Assembly (NCBI RefSeq): GCF_024699985.1
Contig: NZ_JAJONA010000002.1
Span: 1 to 64,000 of the forward strand
DNA: 64,000 nt
Reading direction: 5' to 3'
From: Phenylobacterium sp. J367
GTDB lineage: Bacteria > Pseudomonadota > Alphaproteobacteria > Caulobacterales > Caulobacteraceae
Below, piece by piece: positions 57,605 through 64,000 of this stretch. The notes under the pieces were generated by a model that saw only the letters and a program-made list of their open reading frames with translations, was not told the origin of the DNA and ran no database searches. How positions within the stretch are numbered: the stretch's first letter is position 1; each line of letters starts with the position of its first letter. A program made the position numbers and the translations under genes.

Positions 57605-58425
57605 TGACGATCGCGACGCCGAAGCTGATCGACCTGCATTGCCACCTCGACCTCTACCCTGATCATGAGGCCCTGATCGCCGAGTGCGACCGGGACCAGG
57701 TGGCGACCCTGGCGGTGACGACTACGCCCAAGGCGTGGCGGCGGAACGTGGAGCTCGCTAGCCGGTCCACCCACGTGCGGGTGGCCTTGGGCCTCCATCC
57801 GCAGGTGGTGGCTGAGCGCAAGTCGGAGATCGCGCTTTGGGAGCAGCTCCTGCCCGAAGCCACTTATGTCGGGGAGGTCGGCCTCGACGCCGGCCCGCGG
57901 TTCTATCGATCCTTCGACGACCAGAAGGCGGTCTTCGAGCGTGTCCTTCGCGCCAGCGCGGAAGCCGGCGGGAAGATCCTCACCGTCCACAGCGTCCGGG
58001 CGGTTGGCCAGGTGCTCGATCACCTTGAGCGGCACCTGCCGCCGGACCGGGGCAGGGTGGTCCTGCACTGGTTCACCGGCTCGAAGTCCGAAGCCCGGCG
58101 CGCGGCCGCTTTCGGTTACTACTTCTCGATCAACGCCCAGATGCTGATCCAACCGCGTCACCGCGAGATCGTGGCGGGCCTGCCGCTGGACCGCTTGCTC
58201 ACGGAGACCGATGGCCCGTTCACCCAGGCCGACGGTCGGCCCTCGCGCCCGTCCGATGTCGCCCTGATGCTGCCTGATCTCGCGCGGCTGCGCGGCGTCA
58301 CGACGGAGACCCTGCATCGCACGCTCGTGGAGAACCTGCGGGGCCTTGTGACCCCGACGATCGCAGACGTTCGGCCATCGACGGGAAGGGGAGGGGATGG
58401 CCGTATTTTCACAGATCGAGGTTGA
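57604..58425 (+). CDS. qatD: QatD, TatD-like metal-dependent nuclease of the Qat system
   Basis: Intact, 273 residues. The amidohydrolase-type metal ligands are visible: LIDLHCHLDLYPDHEALI (HxH near residue 12), GLHPQVVAERK, YVGEVGLDAGPRF (bridging glutamate), LTVHSVRA, LHWFTG and LLTETDGPFT (aspartate). This is the TatD DNase pattern. It is presumed to be the nuclease arm of Qat. Its last 29 bases overlap the start of the HEPN gene. Confidence 0.88.
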   Translation: MTIATPKLIDLHCHLDLYPDHEALIAECDRDQVATLAVTTTPKAWRRNVELASRSTHVRVALGLHPQVVAERKSEIALWEQLLPEATYVGEVGLDAGPRFYRSFDDQKAVFERVLRASAEAGGKILTVHSVRAVGQVLDHLERHLPPDRGRVVLHWFTGSKSEARRAAAFGYYFSINAQMLIQPRHREIVAGLPLDRLLTETDGPFTQADGRPSRPSDVALMLPDLARLRGVTTETLHRTLVENLRGLVTPTIADVRPSTGRGGDGRIFTDRG

Positions 58426-59197
58426 AGGGATCGCGGCCGCAATGGGGGACACGGCCATCGGCCTCAGCGGCAGCGAGATCGGTCACATCCTCAGCACCCT
58501 GAAGATGGCCGATCCCGACCCGACTGCCACGAAGCGACATCGCCTCCTTGCGGCTTTCGCGGCGGATCAGAATCGCCGCCAGAAGCGCACCGGCATCCTG
58601 GAATTCATCCGGCGCGCCATGGCGCCTGCCCGTTGGCTCGGCAAACGCGACGGCTACGAGCCCCTTCGTCTGCGACTGAACGAGGCGCTCGCGTTCATGG
58701 GCTTGGAGGTGGACGCCGCCGGAACGCTATCCACGGCCAAGGTTGCGGCGACCATATCCGAGGCGGAGAAGCGGGCGCGGGATCTCAGAGCTGATCTCCT
58801 TCGGCGAAACATCCATCCAGACGTCCTGGCCTTCTGCCGCCCGGAGTGGCTGGCCGAGAACTACTTCCACGCCGTCTTGGAGGCGGTGAAGAGCGTCGGC
58901 GACAAGCTGCGCACCCGGACGGGGTTGACGGACGATGGCGCCACCCTGGTCAATCGCGCCCTCGGCGGCGACGCGCCGATGCTGGCCATCAACGCTCGCC
59001 GCACCAAGAGCGAGCAGGACGAGCAGCGCGGCTTCGCCAATCTCGTGATCGGGACGTTCGGCATGTTCCGCAATCCGACCGCCCACGAGGCGAGGATCCG
59101 TTGGGACATGAGTCTCGAGGATGCTGAGGACCTGCTCTCGCTGGTGTCGCTGATCCATCGCCGGCTGGACGCGGCGGTAATGCCCCCGCGCCCCTGA
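58397..59197 (+). CDS. TIGR02391/Ymh-like HEPN protein appended to the Qat operon
   Basis: Intact, 266 residues; ATG 58397 lies inside the end of qatD, preceded by AGGGGAGGGG. The C-terminal domain has ENYFHAVLEAVKSVGDKLRT, LVNRALGGDAPMLAIN and FGMFRNPTAHEARIRW. RNPTAH matches the R-x4-H motif of HEPN ribonucleases. The N-terminal half is helical and unrecognised. HEPN toxins cleave RNA in abortive-infection systems; overlap with qatD suggests it is made with Qat. It is not part of the four-gene Qat system as commonly described. Confidence 0.7.
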   Translation: MAVFSQIEVEGIAAAMGDTAIGLSGSEIGHILSTLKMADPDPTATKRHRLLAAFAADQNRRQKRTGILEFIRRAMAPARWLGKRDGYEPLRLRLNEALAFMGLEVDAAGTLSTAKVAATISEAEKRARDLRADLLRRNIHPDVLAFCRPEWLAENYFHAVLEAVKSVGDKLRTRTGLTDDGATLVNRALGGDAPMLAINARRTKSEQDEQRGFANLVIGTFGMFRNPTAHEARIRWDMSLEDAEDLLSLVSLIHRRLDAAVMPPRP

Positions 59198-59358
59198 AGC
59201 CGAGGAGGGACCGCGAGTCCAAGCAAGGGCCGAGCGTTTGGGAAGCGTTTGTCTTCAACCTCGCAAAGACTGGCAGGGGCCGGCGAGATCCCTACGCCGC
59301 CCCATCGGATCTTCATTTTTGGGTGCCGCCGGCCGGCCGTTCGACGGGTTGGCAGCGT

Positions 59359-59470
59359 TGGCGCGCGACGGCGGGACTTGAACCCGCGACCTTCCTGCCC
59401 ATACATCTGGCGTGCGACCGACCAAGTGCATGTCGAAAACAGGAGCTCTATCCGGCTGAGCTACGTCGCG
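59359..59470 (-). tRNA. tRNA-Arg(UCG)-like gene with a hairpin in the anticodon loop, copy A
   Basis: Reads on the minus strand from 59470. Acceptor CGCGACG pairs with CGTCGCG; D arm GCTC/GAGC; T arm GCGGG-TTCAAGT-CCCGC. The anticodon stem TCCTGT/GCAGGA is present, but the loop holds TTTCGA, then a 33-base hairpin (CATGCACTTGG pairing with CCAGATGTATG, one mismatch), then G. Without the hairpin the loop is UUUCGAG, anticodon UCG. GCCA follows one base after the acceptor stem. 112 bases instead of about 77. Whether it is processed or charged is unknown. Confidence 0.6.
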
Positions 59471-59480
59471 ATCTCTTGGA

Positions 59481-59503
59481 GGGGAGGGTGTCCGGCCCTC
59501 CCC
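59481..59503. terminator. Hairpin between the two tRNA-like genes
   Basis: GGGGAGGG pairs perfectly with CCCTCCCC over a 7-base loop. It separates the two tRNA-like genes and may be a processing signal or terminator; there is no T-run. Confidence 0.45.
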
Positions 59504-59517
59504 ATCGACTGTGAATT

Positions 59518-59627
59518 TGGCTCGCGGCGGCGGGACTCGAACCCGCGACCTCCCTGCCCATGACCTGGCGTGCGACCGACCAGTGCATGTCGAAAACAGG
59601 GGCTCTATCCAACTGAGCTACGCCGCG
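59518..59627 (-). tRNA. tRNA-Arg(UCG)-like gene with a hairpin in the anticodon loop, copy B
   Basis: Reads on the minus strand from 59627, eight bases after the stop of the HTH gene. Acceptor CGCGGCG/CGCCGCG, D arm GCTC/GAGC, T arm GCGGG-TTCGAGT-CCCGC. The anticodon stem CCCTGT/GCAGGG encloses TTTCGA, a 31-base hairpin (CATGCACTGG with CCAGGTCATG) and G. Compared with copy A, the acceptor, the anticodon stem and the hairpin all differ by compensating changes, and the 11-base hairpin loop TCGGTCGCACG is identical. 110 bases long. The base pair T(-1)-A(73) would give an 8-bp acceptor before GCCA. Confidence 0.62.
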
Positions 59628-59635
59628 ATGGGGGG

Positions 59636-60127
59636 TTACTCCGACTTGACCAGCTTGAGCTTGGGCTTCGGCGCGCCCTTGCGGGTGGCCTTGATCCTGG
59701 CGATCTCCACCTTCTCGGCGATCTCGGCGATCTTCTCTTCGGCGAACGGCCGAGCCGCCTCGATCAGACCCTCCAGGTGGTAGATGTTGGTCTTGCTGCC
59801 GGTGCTGGTTTCGCGCCGCTCTTCACGGCGGATGTAGCCAGCCCCTTCCATCTTGGCGATCCGCCGTTGGATGGTGCGGGGGTCGACGTCCATCGCCAGG
59901 GCGATCGTGCCCTTCGAGGGGTGCGGCTTGCCTTCCGCCTTCCACCACTTCGACGCAAGGTGAAGGATGATGTTCACATCGATGGCGTCGAGGCCGAGCT
60001 GCTTCTGGTTCTCGATGATGACGCTGGGGAAGACGGTCCAACCGGCGTCCATCAGCGGCTTCGACCATTTCTTCTCGTTCGTGCGCAACTCCGCCTCGGC
60101 GGACTTGCCTTCTTCTTTTGCGCTCAT
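59636..60127 (-). CDS. Winged-helix (MarR/Rep-like) DNA-binding protein upstream of the tRNA-like genes
   Basis: Intact, 163 residues from ATG 60127. The N-terminal part WSKPLMDAGWTVFPSVIIEN and LDAIDVNIILHLASKWWK leads into a winged helix PSKGTIALAMDVDPRTIQRR with KMEGAGYIRREERRETSTGS. A lysine-rich coiled C-terminus follows (EKIAEIAEKVEIARIKATRK). Such proteins occur in plasmid and phage accessory regions as regulators or replication factors. The two tRNA-like genes start eight bases after its stop on the same strand, so it is probably co-transcribed with them. Confidence 0.7.
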   Translation of the reverse strand: MSAKEEGKSAEAELRTNEKKWSKPLMDAGWTVFPSVIIENQKQLGLDAIDVNIILHLASKWWKAEGKPHPSKGTIALAMDVDPRTIQRRIAKMEGAGYIRREERRETSTGSKTNIYHLEGLIEAARPFAEEKIAEIAEKVEIARIKATRKGAPKPKLKLVKSE

Positions 60128-60492
60128 GGCGGCGGCTCCGATCTGTTGAAACCGATATGAGGCGCCGACGGCCCCGCCGCAACTTTGAGGGGGGAGGCAC
60201 GTGGGTCACCCCCCACCATGGGTCTATGAATGGTACGCGGGGAATGCGGGATGCCGGAATACAGTTTGGCCGGACGTCCTGATTCTGTAGGGTGCCCGGG
60301 TCCACCCACTGGGAGACACTAAGGTCGCCGCCTGGGAGACACACCTGCCCCCCTAGGGAGGCCCGTGTGTCCGGCGGAGGGGCCAAGAAAAATGACCGAC
60401 ACCCGGTTTTACTCCGCTCAGGGCGGCAATCCTAGCCCAACTCTTCGGCCTGGCCCCAGACATCTCTCTGGAACTTGTCGCCAACGGCGAGA
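60128..60492. promoter_or_regulatory. Intergenic region with direct repeats upstream of the HTH gene
   Basis: CTGGGAGACAC occurs at 60309-60319 and 60332-60342, 23 bases apart, about 180-215 bases upstream of the HTH start. Two-turn spacing suggests binding sites, possibly for the HTH protein. No gene is seen in these 365 bases. Confidence 0.5.
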
Positions 60493-61714
60493 CTAGCCAT
60501 CCAGGGGCGGCCCATTCCAGACCGACCTGGGGAATTGACCGCGTTCCAGCGCCATATCGAAAAGGTCGTGCAGGGCGTTCAGAAATCTCGCCGGCGTCCG
60601 CAGGTTCTGCGACACCACATGCAGACCGGGGTAGTCGATCAGCATGATCGGCAGCTGCAGTTCGTCGACCATGGCGAGAACCGGTTCGCTGTTGGCGACC
60701 TGGTCGTGGTCGAACATCTCGCGGACCACGATCAGCCCGAGCAGCTGGCGTCCGGCTAACGGAACGCCGATCGGCTCTGGTCGGCCGGCGATGACGACGC
60801 CGTCGGTCTCCCTGGGCATAGACCAAGGCCCGCTTCAGCTGCTTGGTCGCCTTTTTGATCTGGTTTTGGATCGTCAACCGCTTGCGATCCATCGTTCGGC
60901 CGAGCGACACGGCGGTGTTGGGGCTGTCTTTTGCCTCGATGAACAGCATCACCTTGTTGGTGGCGACCATCACATCACTGAGTTCCTTGCCGGTGTCAGC
61001 TCTGAAGGGGTTGAGGTAGATGCTCTCGGCCGGGAAAACTCGACCGAGCATCATGGCGATATCCCGCTCCTGGGGCGGACCAGGATCCTCCCGGACGAGC
61101 TCTGAGATCGCAGGGTGTTGGTGTGCATCCCGGAAGGCGTAGGCCTCTGGCCTGGTGTCATAGAGCACCAGGTCATCGGGATAGAGCCGCTCGCCGAGCG
61201 TCAGCGTGAAGGCCGCCTGGTCGTCAGCGTCGTCCCGAATGGCGAACCGCTGGGCCAGCCTTTCCGCCAGGGCGCCATAGGTCTCCAGGTCGAACGGCCC
61301 GAACGCTGCGGCGGCGACCTCGCGTTGAAACCGACCGGCCGCCGTGTTGCAGACCCGCACACCCATCAGCTCTCGGTCGTGTTCGTCGAAGAAGTAGACG
61401 TCGAATTCGGCTTGGCCCAGCGCAGCCGTGACGTCCGCCAACAGCTCGTCGCCATCGAAGAGGGCGGTGACCACGGTGAGAGGCTCGTCATGGTCGTCGA
61501 AAGACGCGGTCACGATCCCCAGATGGCGGTCCGTCTGATCCGGATCGCTGAACAGATAGACTTTCAGTTCGCCGCGGAGTCGCGCGGCCAGGATCGCTTC
61601 CTTGGTCACCTTGAGGACCAAAGCGACGGAGCCGTCCGGCCACTTCACCGGCATCACGCCGTACCGAAGCTGGCGCAGGTCGGGCAGAAGATTAGGGTGG
61701 TCGGTCGATAACAT
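60493..61714 (-). CDS. PD-(D/E)XK-like nuclease of a restriction-modification-like operon, one frameshift
   Basis: From ATG 61714 about 230 residues of a strand-rich N-terminal region (ARLRGELKVYLFSDPDQTDR) precede FPAESIYLNPFRADTGKELS and DVMVATNKVMLFIEAKDSPN, where D...E-A-K fits a PD-(D/E)XK catalytic core, and NQIKKATKQLKRALVYAQG. A frame change near 60820 leads to a C-terminal region ending at 60493. About 407 residues. Family not recognised. It is the last gene of a minus-strand operon behind a GIY-YIG nuclease and a cytosine methylase, so a defence role is inferred. Confidence 0.6.
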
Positions 61715-61765
61715 GTTTCCACCCCCGGCGCAGACGGCCGCCAGGGCGGCGAGACCCGACGTGCC

Positions 61766-62492
61766 TTAGACCTCTTCGCCTTCGGCTTCCTCAGCCACCG
61801 ACGCAGCTCCGCCCAGGGCCTCGTAGCGCCTGGCGGAAAGCCATTGCAGGCGTTTGGCCTGTGTCAGCAGAACCCGCCGCAAACCGCCCTGGACCTTTCG
61901 TTCAGAAATCACCTGGGCAAGTCGAGAAATGATCAGCGCGCGTCGGGCGATGCGAAAATCGGGATGAGAGCGAAGCTCGAAGACGCGCTCGGAGACGATG
62001 CGGCCTCGAAACGAAGGCGGCGCCTGGACCGCGAGGGGCGCCAGGCGGCGGGTCCTTCTCGTTGAGGATAGCCTTGAACTGTGATCCCTCGACCGCGCGT
62101 TCGGTGATCAGCCGCTCCAGCGCGTCTAGGTGCTGGCGGGCGGCCTGGTCGGCGCGGTTCGAGTCCTGGAACTGGGGGAGGGGCCAAACTTCGATCTCGA
62201 ACACCTCGAAGGGGTCGAGCACCGACATGGCTACGGCGTCGGTCCGTTGGTTGGTCAGATGGCGGCGGATGCGAGTCCGCAGCCGTTCGTTGGTTTGGCC
62301 GACGTAGATCGGCTCGCCGTCATAGTCGAAGAAGGCGTAGACGCCCCAACGGTAGTTGCCGACGAATGGCTGAGCGCCGGACGGATCGTCGAACGGCGTA
62401 TCGAGGAATGTCGTCAGGTTCGTCCGCAGATCCTCGGTCTCGAACGGCGGAAAGTTGACCGCATCGGGGTCGCGTTGGGACAAGTCGGTCAC
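61766..62492 (-). CDS. GIY-YIG nuclease next to a DNA methylase, one frameshift
   Basis: ATG 62492 overlaps the methylase stop (ATGA). The catalytic fold begins WGVYAFFDYDGEPIYVGQTN with ERLRTRIRRHL, containing the two tyrosines and the arginine of GIY-YIG enzymes; the glutamate is probably in HLDALERLITERAVEG. A frame change near 62055 leads into an arginine-rich helix region and a stop at 61766. About 242 residues. GIY-YIG restriction enzymes (Eco29kI type) pair with cytosine methylases, so this is the likely endonuclease. Confidence 0.68.
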
Positions 62493-63630
62493 GCGACCTC
62501 GCGTGCCTCGCGCGCCTCGGCCAGCAGCGGTTCGAACACATGCTTCGCCAGGTGGCGCACGACGTCGACGACGACGCCGTCGCCGGTCAGGTGGTAGGCC
62601 TCGTTGTAGTTCTTGGGCAGCTTGTAGTCGTCGGGCAGGCCCATCAGCCGGGCCGTCTCGCGCGTTGAGATCAGGCGCGAGCGGATCTTCTTGCCGTCGA
62701 TGACCAGAATGACCTGCCGGCTGGACCCGCCGGCCGGAGTCCGCAGGCAGCCGGACACATCGTCGAACCTTACCTCGGCCCGCTGCACCTTCGCGCCACG
62801 CTCATCAAGGCGGGTTCGGTTGTAGACGCCGCCGACCATGCGGCGGCCCGCGCGCACGGCGGCGGCGACCTTGGCTCGGTTCACCGGAGACATCTTTGCC
62901 AACAGGCGGTCGGTCTCGGCTGGCGTGTGCCAAGCGACGCTCGTCGGATTTTCCTCGATCTCGTCGGCGAAGGTCCGAACCCGGTGAACCGGCGTCGGAA
63001 CGTTCCACCAGAGCATTCCGCCTCGTAGCGCCGTCGGAAGCGCTTCGACGGCGCTGCGCAGGCCACGGGTATGGAAGGGGTCCAGCGGCTCGGGCGACAA
63101 CAGCGCCGGGTCGATCGGCACATCGGCGCGCACGCCGATGACAAACAACCGCGGCCGCGACTGAGGAACGAACAGGTCCGCGTTGATCACCAGGGCGCCG
63201 CAGCGGTAGCCCGCCTGGGCGAACGTCCGGCAGATCGCCTCGAAATCCTTGCCGCCGTGTGAGGTCAGCGTCCCGCACACATTCTCCAGGGCGATCAGCT
63301 TCGGCGCCCGGCCTTCGGCCTTGAGCGCCCGGACCACGTCCCAGAAGGGGTAGAAGGTGCCTGACCGCTCCCCTTCAGCCCGGCGCCGATACCGGCAAGC
63401 GACAGGTCTTGGCACGGGAACGAGCCCCACATCAGGTCGGCGACGCCGGGCAGATCGGCGGGGGTGACCTCGCGGATGTCAGCTACCTTCAGCTCGTCCG
63501 AGCCGAAATTGGCCTGGTAGGTGAGGCCCTTCTTGAAGTCGAAGTCGTTGGCGAAAAGGCAGGTCCACTCGGGGCCCAGGCCCTTTCGCGCCATGCCGCC
63601 GCCAGCGAAAAATTCATAGAACTCAGACAT
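62489..63630 (-). CDS. dcm: DNA cytosine-5 methyltransferase, one frameshift
   Basis: ATG 63630 gives MSEFYEFFAGGGMARKGLG (motif I). Motif IV is WGSFPCQDLSLAGIG with the catalytic PCQ; one G is missing from a G-run near 63380, after which motif VI reads LIALENVCGTL and motif VIII VPQSRPRLFVIGV. The target-recognition region includes YNRTRLDERGAK, and motifs IX-X end LMGLPDDYKLP and LTGDGVVVDVVRHLAKH. About 380 residues. It protects host DNA from the linked nuclease. Confidence 0.9.
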
Positions 63631-63838
63631 GGGCGCGGCGCTCAACGTCTTGGAGTAGGGCGCCCTTGCCATCGCGGGCCAGTTTTTCCTCGATCGCTTC
63701 AGCGATCCAGGTGTTGCGGGAGATGTTGCCTGGCCGGCCCGCGCAGGCCGCGTCAATCGCGGTGAACGTCTCGCCGGCCAGGCGCAGATTGATGCGGTCC
63801 AGACTGCGGACCGTCGCGGTTTTCGAATCGGAATTCAT
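63623..63838 (-). CDS. Ribbon-helix-helix regulator of the restriction-modification-like operon
   Basis: Intact, 71 residues from ATG 63838. It has RSLDRINLRLAGETFTAIDA, then ISRNTWIAEAIEEKLARDG, a typical ribbon-helix-helix pattern. Its stop overlaps the methylase start by eight bases. A perfect inverted repeat lies ten bases upstream of its start, so autoregulation is likely; it may play the part of the C protein that delays nuclease expression after transfer. Confidence 0.72.
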   Translation of the reverse strand: MNSDSKTATVRSLDRINLRLAGETFTAIDAACAGRPGNISRNTWIAEAIEEKLARDGKGALLQDVERRAHV

Positions 63839-63847
63839 GGAGCCAGG

Positions 63848-63868
63848 GTGGCGCCTGCGTGGCGCCAC
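63848..63868. promoter_or_regulatory. Operator-like inverted repeat before the RHH gene
   Basis: GTGGCGCC at 63848-63855 pairs perfectly with GGCGCCAC at 63861-63868 around TGCGT. It lies between two divergent starts (63838 on minus, about 63920 on plus) and is the likely binding site of the RHH protein. Confidence 0.55.
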
Positions 63869-63919
63869 GTCGAGCAATGTTTCTCGTTTTGTTCGCGGCG
63901 CGTGATATGCTCTATCGCG

Positions 63920-64000
63920 ATGGCCGGAGAGCTGACTCGCCAGTCGCAAGTTCTTGAACGAGACGCGCGTCAGACAATAAATGAAGGCCGAGGAATACCT
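63920..64000 (+). CDS. Start of a gene cut by the right edge
   Basis: ATG 63920 opens a frame (AGELTRQSQVLERDARQTIN) that stays open to the end. GATATGCTCTAT just before could be its -10 region. Too short to identify; divergent from the RHH gene. An alternative start is ATG 63980. Confidence 0.3.
   Translation, partial: MAGELTRQSQVLERDARQTINEGRGIP

Noticed and set aside
59359-59627. Reading the two RNA genes as tRNAs with group I introns, or as plain tRNAs
   Set aside because: The insert is only 31-33 bases and a simple hairpin; group I introns are several times longer. A plain tRNA cannot contain it, so they are listed as tRNA-like.
1-64000. CRISPR arrays
   Set aside because: No regularly spaced repeat-spacer pattern was seen; the only short regular repeats are the iterons and par palindromes.
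1-64000. Insertion sequences, transposases or an integrase with attachment sites
   Set aside because: No DDE, serine or tyrosine recombinase motif was found in either strand, even in the decayed region, so cargo movement cannot be tied to a specific element.

Overview
The window is a GC-rich (roughly two thirds G+C by eye) piece of an alphaproteobacterial conjugative replicon. A GcrA-family regulator gene, an RP4/Ti-type Trb transfer system, a RepC-like initiator and a strawberry-notch helicase point to Caulobacterales or close relatives (Caulobacter, Phenylobacterium, Brevundimonas). This rests on gene content alone; no database was searched.

Layout. 1-8.9 kb is a graveyard of metal and stress genes: ABC permease and ATPase, chromate transporter chrA (two pieces), chrC-like superoxide dismutase, a two-component pair, trkH and copA stubs and cueR. 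8.9-18.2 kb is the mating-pair operon trbC-D-E-x-J-K-L-F-G-I with an RHH protein and a DUF2274 protein. 18.7-22.6 kb holds a RepC-like initiator that appears fused to a DnaA N-terminal domain, a secreted nuclease, and an intact CD-NTase-like nucleotidyltransferase coupled to a DUF6602 protein. 22.6-38.2 kb is a set typical of the leading region of conjugative elements: Toprim protein, ParB-like protein, strawberry-notch methylase-helicase, DUF7007, RadC, GcrA, orphan DpdA, DUF2493 and SSB, with a RES-domain protein on the other strand. 38.3-42.8 kb is the replication and partition core: iterons, Rep_3 initiator, four copies of an 18-bp palindrome (probable parS), parA and parB. 42.8-44.6 kb is an AbiE toxin-antitoxin pair. 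44.7-51.6 kb is DNA processing and coupling: traF, a cell-wall hydrolase, traD, a recognisable MobQ-type oriT, relaxase, traG and trbB. 51.6-64 kb is defence cargo: a second AbiE pair, a complete Qat system (qatABCD) with a HEPN gene appended, two odd tRNA-like genes behind an HTH gene, and a four-gene restriction-modification-like operon.

How it works together. TraA-type relaxase nicks oriT, TraG couples it to the TrbB-L channel, TraF and the cell-wall hydrolase help build the pilus, and Rep_3 plus ParAB maintain the plasmid. The nic strand orientation implies that DNA below 46.9 kb enters the recipient first. Nearly all genes there are read from that strand, and several sit behind covarying hairpins that resemble single-strand promoters. 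The order traG-trbB at 48.6-51.6 kb and trbC-trbI at 8.9-17.6 kb would be one operon if the molecule is circular, so the defence cargo and the decayed metal island appear to lie between trbB and trbC.

Caveat. Many conserved genes carry single-base frameshifts, often in short homopolymers (parA, ssb, dcm, strawberry notch, DUF2493). This looks like uncorrected long-read error rather than biology, so these genes are described as frameshifted but probably intact. Only 1-8.9 kb also shows truncations and chimeric joins, so that part is probably truly decayed.
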